Source: RGIG5057 sp036653755
GTDB taxonomy: Bacteria; Bacillota; Clostridia; TANB77; CAG-465
Direction of reading: 5' to 3'
Assembly: GCA_036653755.1 (NCBI GenBank)
Contig: JAVVTJ010000007.1
Coordinates: forward strand, 1-31,978
Length of the DNA: 31,978 nucleotides
Shown: positions 18,564-26,297 of the stretch, piece after piece
Layout of the letters: every line of letters begins with the position of its first letter
How positions within the stretch are numbered: position 1 is the first letter of the stretch
Made by a program: the position numbers and the translations under genes
The notes under the pieces: model-generated
Told to the model about the DNA's origin: nothing
What the model saw: the letters and a program-made list of their open reading frames with translations, nothing else
Database searches by the model: none

Positions 18564-19445
18564 CTACAAAAACATCTTAATTCCATTTTTTATACAAGTG
18601 ACTTCAATAGGAAATTTAAGTCCTTCATCTCCATCTACATCTGGCTCATCACATTCACCTTTAACTTTTGTAACTTTAAGCCATTTTTCTTTTAAATATA
18701 TTACGTGTTTATCTGTAAAATGTTTACCTAAAAGTACTTTTGCTAAAAGCAAACTTGCTTCATAAAATTTACAATCTTTAAATACTATAATATCTAATAA
18801 TCCATCTTGGATATTAGATTTATATGTAAACTTATTCATTCCACCTACACTACTACCGTTGAATATTAAAAAAAGTGATACTTTCTCTATTATAATATCA
18901 TTTTCTGTTTCTATTTTAACAAAAAAAGGTTTAAATTTAAACATTTCATTTACACCAGCAATAAAATATGAAACTTTTCCTATTATATTTTTAAGTACTA
19001 CATCTACTTTTTGTGAAGCATTTGTAAAAAGTCCTGCTGAACATACATTTATAAAATACTTATCATTTGCAAGACCTACATCTACATCTTGTATATTTCC
19101 AGTTAAAATTTTATCTATACACTTAGAAAAATTAGTAGGCATTTTTATATGTCTTGCAAAATCATTTGATGTTCCAGCTGGTATAATTCCAAGTGGAACT
19201 TTTATATTATTTTTCATCATTATATTAAGTACTCTATTTACTGTTCCATCACCACCAGCTACTATTATACCATATGTATCTGGGTTTATATCTTTTAAAA
19301 AATCATATATATTGCATTTTTTACCTGCTCTAAATATAGCTACTTCATATCCATTTTGAGTAAATTTTTCAATAACAGTATCTAAAAAATATTTAAATTT
19401 ACTTTGGCCTGCTACCGAGTTATATATAAGTTTTATCTTTTTCAT
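18564..19445 (-). CDS. Diacylglycerol/lipid kinase family protein (DagK/YegS/BmrU type)
   Basis: Lipid kinase of 293 residues. The ATP-binding motif GGDGTVN lies near residues 64-70 after the N-terminal KLIYNSVAG. PAGTSNDFARH is near 88-98, the NVCSAGLFTNAS region near 136, GGMNKFT near 191 and the C-terminal DGDEG near 272. In Firmicutes the DgkB branch recycles diacylglycerol released during lipoteichoic acid synthesis; whether this copy is DgkB or an orphan paralogue cannot be told. It follows the DUF5050-like gene by about 20 bases and precedes the dGTPase-like gene, an operon-like arrangement. Confidence 0.9.
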   Translation of the reverse strand: MKKIKLIYNSVAGQSKFKYFLDTVIEKFTQNGYEVAIFRAGKKCNIYDFLKDINPDTYGIIVAGGDGTVNRVLNIMMKNNIKVPLGIIPAGTSNDFARHIKMPTNFSKCIDKILTGNIQDVDVGLANDKYFINVCSAGLFTNASQKVDVVLKNIIGKVSYFIAGVNEMFKFKPFFVKIETENDIIIEKVSLFLIFNGSSVGGMNKFTYKSNIQDGLLDIIVFKDCKFYEASLLLAKVLLGKHFTDKHVIYLKEKWLKVTKVKGECDEPDVDGDEGLKFPIEVTCIKNGIKMFL

Positions 19446-19466
19446 AAACTTAAGAAAGCCTCCTCA

Positions 19467-20558
19467 CTATTTATCTAATGTAAATTCTGTTATAAGTCTT
19501 GAAGAAACTCTTGAATTAAATTTAGTTTCTAAATTAAATAAATACACACCTTTTTCATTTTCAACTTTATAAAATATAGTTTTATCAACTATTTCTAAAA
19601 TATCAACTGGCATAGAAATTATTTTTTCTATCTTTTTATTTTCTAAATTAATCATCCATAAATTTCTTTTATCCTCAATATTTACATAATATAAATTATT
19701 GCTTTGAACAAACATATATTTTGAACCATCAATATCTTTTATATTTCCAGTATCTGTAACAGATTTTATATCTGCAACTTTACCTAAACCTGTTCCATCT
19801 TTTTGTATAGAATAAATTTTATTATTATCTGCTTTATTTACAAAGAAAATTCTTGTATTATCTTGTACAATATATGAAACGTTCTCGCTATTTGTTAATG
19901 CTTTTTTATCACTGCCTTGTTTATTAGTTTTATACAATACCTTTTTTTGAGTTTCATCTATACATAAAAATAAATTATTTTCATCAACTAATATTTCAGT
20001 TATATGTTCTATTCCTAATTCTTTTATTTCATTTGTTGCAACATTAATATATACAAGTTTATTTTTTTCTCCAACTACTGCATATATTTCATCACCTAGC
20101 ATTGTATATTTATTTACATCTTTTTCATAAAGTACAGTTACCTCATTTGTAGATTTATTTAGTTTACAAAGTGAATTATCTTTTATACCATATATATATT
20201 CTTTATTTGGTTTTATATTAGTAAATCCTAAATCTTTATATACTAAAATCTCATCAAAACTATTTGACTTGATTTTATTTAAAGATGATTTTGGACTATA
20301 TGTATATCCAACTGATACATAATACATATCATATACAGGTTGTTTATCTACATTTTCATCAGATACATATTTAAAATTATTATCTTTATAATATATATAA
20401 AACTGAACAAAAACATATAATGATAAAATTACAGCAAAAAATATTACTATATACTTTATTTTACTTTTATTTTTTATGATAGTTGATTGTTTCTTCTTCA
20501 TTTTTAAATAATCTTTTCTAGATAATTTATCTTCTTCATCAACGCTAAGCTTTTGCAT
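19467..20558 (-). CDS. Membrane-anchored DUF5050-like beta-propeller protein
   Basis: 363 residues. A basic cytosolic N-terminus (about 1-34) is followed by one membrane helix (about 35-57) and a large extracellular domain of repeated short strands. Recurrent Y/N-x-I-x-K and D-x-x-x-L-Y-Y-V units are typical of clostridial DUF5050 proteins, which are predicted propellers. There are no catalytic motifs I recognise. The role may be sensing or binding at the cell surface (inference). The AGGTGA site and ATG are clear, and it is the first gene after a good promoter; the lipid kinase gene follows closely. Confidence 0.75.
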   Translation of the reverse strand: MQKLSVDEEDKLSRKDYLKMKKKQSTIIKNKSKIKYIVIFFAVILSLYVFVQFYIYYKDNNFKYVSDENVDKQPVYDMYYVSVGYTYSPKSSLNKIKSNSFDEILVYKDLGFTNIKPNKEYIYGIKDNSLCKLNKSTNEVTVLYEKDVNKYTMLGDEIYAVVGEKNKLVYINVATNEIKELGIEHITEILVDENNLFLCIDETQKKVLYKTNKQGSDKKALTNSENVSYIVQDNTRIFFVNKADNNKIYSIQKDGTGLGKVADIKSVTDTGNIKDIDGSKYMFVQSNNLYYVNIEDKRNLWMINLENKKIEKIISMPVDILEIVDKTIFYKVENEKGVYLFNLETKFNSRVSSRLITEFTLDK

Positions 20559-20588
20559 ATATATTCACCTCAATATTATTTCACGTAT

Positions 20589-20617
20589 ATTATACTATAA
20601 AACTTAGGCAAAGTAAA
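20589..20617 (-). promoter_or_regulatory. Promoter of the DUF5050-lipid kinase-dGTPase unit
   Basis: Minus strand TTTACT, 17-nt spacer, TATAAT, about 30 bases before the start codon. Confidence 0.65.
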
Positions 20618-20736
20618 TAAAAGCTACTAAATTAATTGGTTTAGGGCTAGATTTGTAAAATTAGGTTAAATACATATTAAAAACTAAAAAATGTAGTTTT
20701 GTGTAAAAACTTGCGACCGAATTATTTAATAATTTG

Positions 20737-20765
20737 TTGACATTAATTGCAGCAAAGTATATAAT
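20737..20765 (+). promoter_or_regulatory. Perfect sigma-A promoter inside the inverted-repeat element
   Basis: TTGACA, 17-nt spacer, TATAAT, all consensus, with no gene starting nearby. The transcript would begin near 20772 in the G-rich stretch. Confidence 0.75.
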
Positions 20766-20771
20766 ATATTT

Positions 20772-20935
20772 AGTCTCGGGGTACGGGAGCTCGCATGCTA
20801 AATTTATGTCATAGAACATAGTACGCATGAAGTTGTTTTTACTTTTAGTAATGATGCAACATGCCACAAATCTAGCCCACTAGGGTACAAAAGTACCAAA
20901 ATTCAATTGTGTAAATCACACATTTTCACTTAAAA
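20772..20935 (+). ncRNA. Candidate structured non-coding RNA
   Basis: Predicted from the perfect promoter and the stem-forming sequence downstream (CATGC/GCATG enclosing ATGT/ACAT, then GGTAC/GTACC). The right limit is uncertain; a weak hairpin with a short T run lies near 20908-20926, otherwise the RNA could extend to 21087. It matches none of tmRNA, RNase P RNA, SRP RNA or 6S RNA signatures that I could recall. Confidence 0.35.
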
Positions 20936-21142
20936 TATGTAATGTTTTCTTTAATAATATATTAAAGTAGTACGTTTGTTGTACACACTTTTAATTCAAG
21001 TTATATATAATGTATAGCTTAGTTTTAGTGAGTAATTTTACATTATATATAGCATAACCTATATAATTTTACAAATCTAGCCCTAAATATTTTAGTAATT
21101 TCAGTTTTTTTACGGCAAGTTAATAAAAAAAGCATCATTTTA

Positions 21143-21171
21143 TTGACTTTTTATTATTTTTTAGGTATACT
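21143..21171 (+). promoter_or_regulatory. Sigma-A promoter of pyk
   Basis: TTGACT, 17-nt spacer, TATACT, about 45 bases before the pyk start. Confidence 0.72.
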
Positions 21172-21215
21172 ATATATTGCTTTAATGCAAACTATATATT
21201 AAGGAGTGAAGTTTT

Positions 21216-22679
21216 ATGAGAAAAACAAACATAGTAGCAACAATCGGACCTGCTAGTGAAAAAGAAGAAGTTTTCGCTAAATTAGTTGAAGCAGGATTAA
21301 ATGTAATGAGACTTAATTTTTCACATGGTGATCATGAAGAACATCTAGGAAAAGTTAAAACATTAAGAAAGTTAAATGAAAAATTTGGTACATCAGTAGC
21401 ATTTCTACTTGATACAAAAGGACCTGAAATCCGTTTAGGAACATTTGCTGATGGAGAAAAGCATAATTTAGTTAAAGGAAATAAATTTATACTAACAACT
21501 GATGATATTGCTGGCACAGATGAAAAAATATCAATCTCATATTTAGGATTACCAAATGATGTAGAAATTGGTGGTCATATTTTATTAGATGATGGTCTTG
21601 TTGACCTTATTATCGAAAATATTAATGGACACGATATTGAATGTAAAATAATGAATAATGGACTAATTGGTGGAAAAAGAGGAGTTAATGTACCGAACGC
21701 AAAATTACAACTTAAAGCAATGACTGATAAAGATAAAGAAGATATACAATTTGCTGTTGATAATGATTTTGATTTTATTGCTGCTTCTTTTGTTAGAAAA
21801 GCTTCTGACGTTTTAGATATTAAAGAATATCTTACTAAACTTGGAAATGCAGAAATAAAAATAATATCTAAAATAGAAAATCAAGAAGGTTTAGATAACT
21901 TTGATGAAATATTAAAAGTTACTGATGGTATAATGGTAGCACGTGGTGATTTAGGCGTTGAAATTCCATTTGAAACACTTCCATCTGTTCAAAAAAATAT
22001 GATAAGAAAAACAGTTGCAGCTGGAAAACCAATTATAACTGCTACTCAAATGTTAGAGTCTATGCAAAAAAACCCAAGACCTACAAGAGCTGAAGTTTCT
22101 GATGTAGCAAATGCAGTTTATGATGGAACATCTGCTGTAATGCTTTCTGGAGAATCTGCACAAGGAGATTACCCATTAGAAAGTGTTCAAACAATGATCA
22201 AAATTGTAGAAGCAAGTGAATCTAATATTAATTATTGGAAGAGATTTAAAAAAAAGAATTTAGAAAAATTAACAACAGTTGATGATGCAAATATTAGTAG
22301 TCCATATGAATTTAAAAAACAAGCTAACTTTGCTGTATGTTGTAGTGCAATGTTTTCAGATGCAGATGCAATAGTAGCTGTAACAGAACATGGCCAAACC
22401 CCATCAATGTTATCAAGCTTTAAACCTGGCTGTCCTATATATGTAATAACTGCCAATAAAAATACTTATAGACAAATGTCATTAGAACATGGTGTCAAAG
22501 CAGTTTATATTCCAAATGAATATAATTTTGATAAAATATTAAAATCAGGCATTGATATATTTAAACAAATGAATCTATTAAAAGAAAATGATACAGTTAT
22601 AATAAGTGGGGGATTTCCTCAAACTTCTAAATCTGAATCGTTTGCAGGTCAAGCAACTGGTTGTATTATAAAAATATAA
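21216..22679 (+). CDS. pyk: Pyruvate kinase
   Basis: Last step of glycolysis: phosphoenolpyruvate + ADP to pyruvate + ATP. The 487-residue protein starts with TNIVATIGPAS and NVMRLNFSHG. It then has the B-domain lid and the active-site segment IISKIENQEGLDNFDEI with the catalytic Lys, MVARGDLGVEIP, and TATQMLESM. AVMLSGESAQGDYP, EHGQTPSMLSSFKP and a complete C domain follow. It lacks the extra C-terminal phosphotransferase-like domain seen in Bacillus pyruvate kinase. AAGGAG precedes the ATG. It has its own promoter and terminator, so it is monocistronic. It contains a normal CTT GGA Leu-Gly pair (KLGNAE), showing this junction does not always carry the extra C. Confidence 0.97.
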   Translation: MRKTNIVATIGPASEKEEVFAKLVEAGLNVMRLNFSHGDHEEHLGKVKTLRKLNEKFGTSVAFLLDTKGPEIRLGTFADGEKHNLVKGNKFILTTDDIAGTDEKISISYLGLPNDVEIGGHILLDDGLVDLIIENINGHDIECKIMNNGLIGGKRGVNVPNAKLQLKAMTDKDKEDIQFAVDNDFDFIAASFVRKASDVLDIKEYLTKLGNAEIKIISKIENQEGLDNFDEILKVTDGIMVARGDLGVEIPFETLPSVQKNMIRKTVAAGKPIITATQMLESMQKNPRPTRAEVSDVANAVYDGTSAVMLSGESAQGDYPLESVQTMIKIVEASESNINYWKRFKKKNLEKLTTVDDANISSPYEFKKQANFAVCCSAMFSDADAIVAVTEHGQTPSMLSSFKPGCPIYVITANKNTYRQMSLEHGVKAVYIPNEYNFDKILKSGIDIFKQMNLLKENDTVIISGGFPQTSKSESFAGQATGCIIKI

Positions 22680-22705
22680 TTATTAATTATACATATAATA
22701 GTATT

Positions 22706-22742
22706 AAAGTTATATTTTTTAGTTGAAATATAACTTTTTACT
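22706..22742 (+). terminator. Terminator after pyk
   Basis: Twelve-base perfect arms (22706-22717, 22726-22737), 8-nt loop and a short T-rich tail. Confidence 0.75.
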
Positions 22743-22751
22743 ACATTTATA

Positions 22752-22780
22752 TTGATTATTTACTATTTATATGTTACAAT
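22752..22780 (+). promoter_or_regulatory. Sigma-A promoter of rpmB
   Basis: TTGATT, 17-nt spacer, TACAAT, about 45 bases before the start codon. Confidence 0.65.
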
Positions 22781-22824
22781 ATATTAGTAATTATTTTAAT
22801 TTAGTTCTGAAGGAGGAAATTACA

Positions 22825-23016
22825 ATGGCAAAATGTGAAATATGTTCAAAAAACGTTACATACTCACTTCAAGTGAGTCACTCAAATAGAAAAACAGCTA
22901 GAACTTATAAACCAAATATACAAACAGTTAGAGTTAATGCAGGTGGAAATACAACTAAAAAAGTTAATGTTTGTGCTAGATGTTTAAAAAGTGGTAAAGT
23001 TCAAAGAGCAATTTAA
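22825..23016 (+). CDS. rpmB: 50S ribosomal protein L28
   Basis: 63-residue ribosomal protein starting MAKCEICSK and ending CARCLKSGKVQRAI, with the two Cys pairs of the zinc-binding (C+) form of L28, and the central NVTYSLQVSHSNRKTAR and PNIQTVRVN. The open frame extends 18 codons further upstream, but AGGAGG is correctly placed before the ATG at 22825, where the family begins. Position next to spoVM is conserved in Bacillus and clostridia, where rpmB and spoVM are neighbours. Confidence 0.96.
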   Translation: MAKCEICSKNVTYSLQVSHSNRKTARTYKPNIQTVRVNAGGNTTKKVNVCARCLKSGKVQRAI

Positions 23017-23022
23017 TCAATT

Positions 23023-23049
23023 AAGAAGTATTATTTACTTCTTTTTTTT
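23023..23049 (+). terminator. Terminator after rpmB
   Basis: Eight-base arms (23023-23030, 23036-23043), 5-nt loop, then a run of T. Confidence 0.8.
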
Positions 23050-23062
23050 ATTCTACAATTAG

Positions 23063-23091
23063 TTGACATAAAACAAAAAATATGCTATAAT
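23063..23091 (+). promoter_or_regulatory. Perfect sigma-A promoter of the 121-aa gene
   Basis: TTGACA, 17-nt spacer, TATAAT, all consensus, about 45 bases before the start. Confidence 0.8.
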
Positions 23092-23138
23092 ATATATATG
23101 TTTTATTTTAATACTAATTTATTATATTAGGAGGAAAT

Positions 23139-23504
23139 ATGAAAAATATGAAAAAGTTTATAGAAAACGATAGTTTTCTTCCGTGTTATGAATCACAAAT
23201 TGAATCATTTATTTTTAGAAAGTTTATCTGTGAACATAGCAAATGTAACTCAAAAGAATGTATTGTAATTGCTATACATTACGATGAAAAAGAAAGAAAA
23301 ATAAACGTTATTGTAGAATGTACAAAATGTCATAACTACTTTAGAGTAACACTTTTACTGCGCACTAACTTTGAAAAAATAATTTCTACACGTTTAAGTG
23401 TTCAAGCAGAGATTGGTGAAACACTAAGTTTAGTTGATGCATTTTTCTTCGCAATTCAGTATACTACAATTACTATTACTGAATTAATGTGTAAACCACG
23501 TTAA
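23139..23504 (+). CDS. Unknown 121-residue Cys-containing protein
   Basis: No family recognised. AGGAGG precedes the first ATG by four bases, and a perfect promoter and strong terminator isolate it as a single gene. Cysteines are grouped as CEHSKCNSKEC (about residues 31-41) and CTKC (about 60-63), which could form a small zinc site. The strand-rich centre (IVIAIHYDEKERKINVIVEC) would fit a compact beta fold around it. No signal peptide or clear membrane helix. Consensus promoter elements suggest steady strong expression (inference). It could be a zinc-ribbon-type binding protein, but that is only a guess. Confidence 0.75.
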   Translation: MKNMKKFIENDSFLPCYESQIESFIFRKFICEHSKCNSKECIVIAIHYDEKERKINVIVECTKCHNYFRVTLLLRTNFEKIISTRLSVQAEIGETLSLVDAFFFAIQYTTITITELMCKPR

Positions 23505-23520
23505 TATTAATTTAATAATA

Positions 23521-23549
23521 AAAAAGAACTCATTTTGAGTTCTTTTTTT
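23521..23549. terminator. Bidirectional terminator
   Basis: Arms around AAGAACTCA/TGAGTTCTT with a 3-nt loop and runs of A before and T after, so it ends both the 121-aa gene and the convergent spoVM. Confidence 0.88.
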
Positions 23550-23550
23550 G

Positions 23551-23619
23551 TTATACTTTAAACATTGTTTTAAGTACAAATCTTAAAAATTTACCTGGCT
23601 TATACACAACTATTTTCAT
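23551..23619 (-). CDS. spoVM: Stage V sporulation protein SpoVM (22 aa)
   Basis: Tiny amphipathic peptide that recognises the convex forespore membrane and anchors the spore coat base. The ORF MKIVVYKPGKFLRFVLKTMFKV has AAGGAGG placed eight bases before ATG. It resembles known SpoVM peptides (MKxVxIKxPKFLxGILRxxFG in clostridia): a short strand-like start, an early Pro (residue 8), then a helix with alternating basic and hydrophobic residues. At 22 residues it is slightly shorter than the 26 of Bacillus. Its place beside rpmB is the conserved genomic location. It lies below the usual ORF length cut-off and would be missed by most gene finders. Confidence 0.85.
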   Translation of the reverse strand: MKIVVYKPGKFLRFVLKTMFKV

Positions 23620-23785
23620 ATATATTCCTCCTTAACAAAAAAACCATGAAATACCGAAGTATTATTAAAGCTGCTGCTACTAGCATTATCCATCCCCAAA
23701 ATGGTAATAATAACGATAGAAGTACACCAATTCCAATTGCTAAAATAAATAGTCCAATAGTCTTTCTAAATACTCCGACAAACAT
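23600..23785 (-). CDS. Small two-helix membrane protein upstream of spoVM
   Basis: 61 residues with two hydrophobic helices (about 9-28 and 30-52) and a basic end (LLRRN). AGGAG precedes the ATG. Its 3' end overlaps the spoVM start by 20 bases and contains the spoVM ribosome binding site, so the two genes are probably translated together. Small hydrophobic proteins of this kind occur beside spoVM in clostridia; function unknown, possibly related to sporulation (inference from position). Confidence 0.72.
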   Translation of the reverse strand: MFVGVFRKTIGLFILAIGIGVLLSLLLPFWGWIMLVAAALIILRYFMVFLLRRNIYENSCV

Positions 23786-23800
23786 ATGTATTCACTCCTC

Positions 23801-23829
23801 TTGACATTTAAATAAATATATAGTAATAT
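23801..23829 (+). promoter_or_regulatory. Possible promoter of nth
   Basis: Perfect TTGACA, 17-nt spacer, TAATAT (a poor -10), about 50 bases before nth. Confidence 0.4.
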
Positions 23830-23877
23830 ATTTACTATATAATATGAAAGAATTTATGTATAGGTGAATAATTTAAA

Positions 23878-24519
23878 ATGAAAAAGCTACAAACAAAAAA
23901 AGAAATAAATGAAATAATACAAATACTAGAAAATTGCTATACAGATGCAAAATGTGGATTAAATTATACTACTCCACTTGAGCTAACTGTGGCTTTAATT
24001 CTTGCTGCACAATGTACTGATAATATGGTAAATAAAATAACACCTATATTATTTACTAAATATCCTACATTAGAAAGTTTAGCAAGTGCAAGCATAACTG
24101 ACATCCAAAAAATAGTTAAACCTTGTGGCTTTTATATAACAAAATCAAAAAATATTTCTTTAACAGCAAATAGTATACTTAAAAATTATAATGGTAAAGT
24201 TCCAAATACTATGGAAGAGCTTACAAAATTATATGGAATAAGAAGAAAAAGCAGTAATATAATATTACAAGAATGTTATAATACAGTAGTAGGAATTGCA
24301 GTCGATACACATGTATCTAGAACATGTTATAGAATGGGTTTTACTAAAAAAAATATTCCAATTAAACAAGAACAAGAATTAATAAAAAAAGTTGATAAAA
24401 AATACTTTAATAAATTAAATCATATATTAGTATATCATGGAAGAGCAATTTGTAGTTCTAGAAGTCCAAAATGTGAGATATGTCCAATTAAAGAAAAATG
24501 TAAAAGGGTAGGATTATAA
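23878..24519 (+). CDS. nth: Endonuclease III (DNA glycosylase/AP lyase)
   Basis: Base-excision repair enzyme removing oxidised pyrimidines. 213 residues: the helical domain with LILAAQCTDNMVNKI, the helix-hairpin-helix LYGIRRKSSNIIL with catalytic Lys124, and AVDTHVSR with catalytic Asp143. The C-terminal [4Fe-4S] cluster has Cys192, 199, 202 and 208 in the standard C-x6-C-x2-C-x5-C spacing. The hairpin is unusual: most family members read LPGVGRK, whereas here Pro is Tyr and the second Gly is Arg. The lysine is kept, so activity is likely. AGGTGA lies rather far (about 11 bases) from the ATG. The stop codon is inside the terminator hairpin. Confidence 0.93.
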   Translation: MKKLQTKKEINEIIQILENCYTDAKCGLNYTTPLELTVALILAAQCTDNMVNKITPILFTKYPTLESLASASITDIQKIVKPCGFYITKSKNISLTANSILKNYNGKVPNTMEELTKLYGIRRKSSNIILQECYNTVVGIAVDTHVSRTCYRMGFTKKNIPIKQEQELIKKVDKKYFNKLNHILVYHGRAICSSRSPKCEICPIKEKCKRVGL

Positions 24520-24535
24520 TCCTACCCTTTTTATT
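24502..24535. terminator. Bidirectional terminator between nth and the kinase
   Basis: Thirteen-base perfect arms (24502-24514, 24519-24531) with a 4-nt loop, followed by T on the plus strand and preceded by A, which gives U on the minus strand. Confidence 0.87.
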
Positions 24536-24538
24536 AAA

Positions 24539-26297
24539 CTAATTTACTCTATTTAAAGTAATGTAAAATGTAGTACCTATTCCTTCTTCTGAATCAAAAG
24601 TAATTTCTCCAGAAAATTCTCCTTTTATAACAGAATATGCTAAATATAAACCAAGACCTGTACCTTTTGTACCTTTTGTTGTTAATATATTTTTAAATAC
24701 ACAGTCTCGAATTGATATTGGTATACCACCTGCATAATCCACTATTTTTATCATACACATATTATTAGGAGCTTTTGATATATGTACTTCTACTATGCCG
24801 CCTTTTTCATCATATGCTTGTATTGCGTTTATTATTAAATTAGTAAAAACTTGACTTAGTTTAGTAGGATCACCATTTACTACTACATCATCTTGTATAT
24901 CAACAATTAATTCACATTTATTTTTTTGAATTTCATTATATGCAATTATTCTTATATCATTTATAACTTCACTAATTTTAAAGTTTATTTTTTGATTACT
25001 ACCTAAATTTCTTATTTGATTTCTCATACTATTTACAATTTTAATTATTTTTTCTGTACAATTACTCATTCTAAATAACAATTCCTTTTCAGTATCGTCA
25101 CGTGGAACATACATTTCTTGTAACATTTGTATACCTGCTTTAATAGCTGATATAGGTGTATTAATATCATGAGCCATACCGCCTGCAAGTTCACCTATTG
25201 AAACAAGTTGTCCTTGTTTAACTATAACATCTTGTTTTTCTTCAATTACTTTTATATCTAACTTATGTTGAGTTATATCTTTAAATAATAATAATGTTCC
25301 AACATATTCACTTCCTTTATTTGCTTTTATAGGATGAATATCCACATCAAAATATTTTTCTTTATCTTCTGTTTTAAAATGAAATTCTTTACTTAATATT
25401 TTATTTTCTTTTCTTGTTTGTTTAATAATATTCATTAATATATCAATATCTACTAATTTATTTAATCTTATAATATCAAATAAATTTAAGTCTGCATTAT
25501 TATTTAATATAGATTTAAAAGTTGTTTCAAATGTTTTATTACTATCTACTACAGTACCATCATTAGATATTACCATAAAAGCATCTGACATTGTATTTAC
25601 AACTGTTCTAAATGCAATTGGTGTTATATTTAATGCTTTATATTTTATAACTGATATAGAAAAACATATTGCTGTAAAAGTAAACATAATAGGCGTTATA
25701 TATACATCCATTCGTATTATTTTAAGCGCTCCTAGCATATTAATTATTATTGGAAATAAACATCCTAAAACAATAAATGCAGTCTGATTAGAAAAAAATC
25801 CAGACTTTTTAAGTGAAGTCTTAATTAATATATATATAGCTATAATAAGACAAATATATGAATATATTGCATTTATAGTAAACATTATTCCATATTCATT
25901 TTCCATAAAAATTGTTGAATATTGCTTATAAAATAAATGATGTATATCATTTGTCCATAATGATAATAGTGCTATAACTGGTATTATATATAACCATTTA
26001 TATTTATCTAATTTTATATCTTTATTATTAAATGTAAGTGCTAACATAAGCACAACTACTGGTATAAATTCTGCTGCACATCCGTGTTATATATTCGAAA
26101 TATATTAAATTGATATTTAATATTTTACCTAATGTAATTTGTGCAAACATAGAAGCAACATATACACCAAGTAAAACAAATATCATATATAAACATTTAT
26201 GAAGCTTACTATTATTTCTATTTTTAAATAAATACTTTATCATAAAAATTATTACTAAAATGGATATTAATAAACTAATTTCAGTTATCATTTTCAT
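24539..26297 (-). CDS. Sensor histidine kinase (7TM-PAS-HisKA-HATPase), with +1 frameshift at a CGG codon
   Basis: Membrane sensor kinase. The first frame gives two helices and reaches CGG at codon 72 (26084-26082) after YFEYIT. Skipping C continues as GCAAEFIPVVVLMLALTFNN, the expected third helix of the N-terminal 7TM sensor domain. A PAS domain (about 235-345) follows, then the phospho-acceptor His near 376 in GGMAHDINTPISAI, the N box LIINAIQAYDEKGG, a G1-like motif VDYAGGIP and TKGTGLGLY. The restored length is 585 residues. I chose the ATG at 26297 because AAAGGAT lies before it; it overlaps the end of the NRPS gene by 17 bases. No response regulator is adjacent. The sensed signal is unknown. 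Confidence 0.9.
26081..26087 (-). other. +1 frameshift site in the histidine kinase (ACA CGG A)
   Basis: ATA ACA, C skipped, GGA TGT GCA reads I-T-G-C-A. This is the only site without CTT before CGG; P-site tRNA-Thr cannot re-pair with CAC, so slippage is not a general requirement. The zero frame reaches TAA about 18 codons later. Confidence 0.85.

Larger units (their letters stand above)
20640..21087. repeat. 448-bp non-coding element with perfect 24-bp terminal inverted repeats
   Basis: The ends 20640-20663 and 21064-21087 are perfect reverse complements; 13 bases of the right end occur again inside at 20866-20878. The interior holds many stems: 20680-20703, 20793-20830 (nested), 20883-20896 (GGTAC/GTACC) and a perfect 13-bp stem 21002-21014/21039-21051. 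It also has a consensus plus-strand promoter and a stretch richer in G and C than its surroundings. No convincing open reading frame or target duplication is seen. It may be a MITE-like element or a structured RNA gene. The 68-codon minus-strand open frame inside (20661-20867) has no ribosome binding site and is rejected. Confidence 0.75.

Noticed and set aside
20661..20867. 68-codon minus-strand ORF in the inverted-repeat element
   Set aside because: No ribosome binding site, odd composition, and it covers the promoter and stems of the element.
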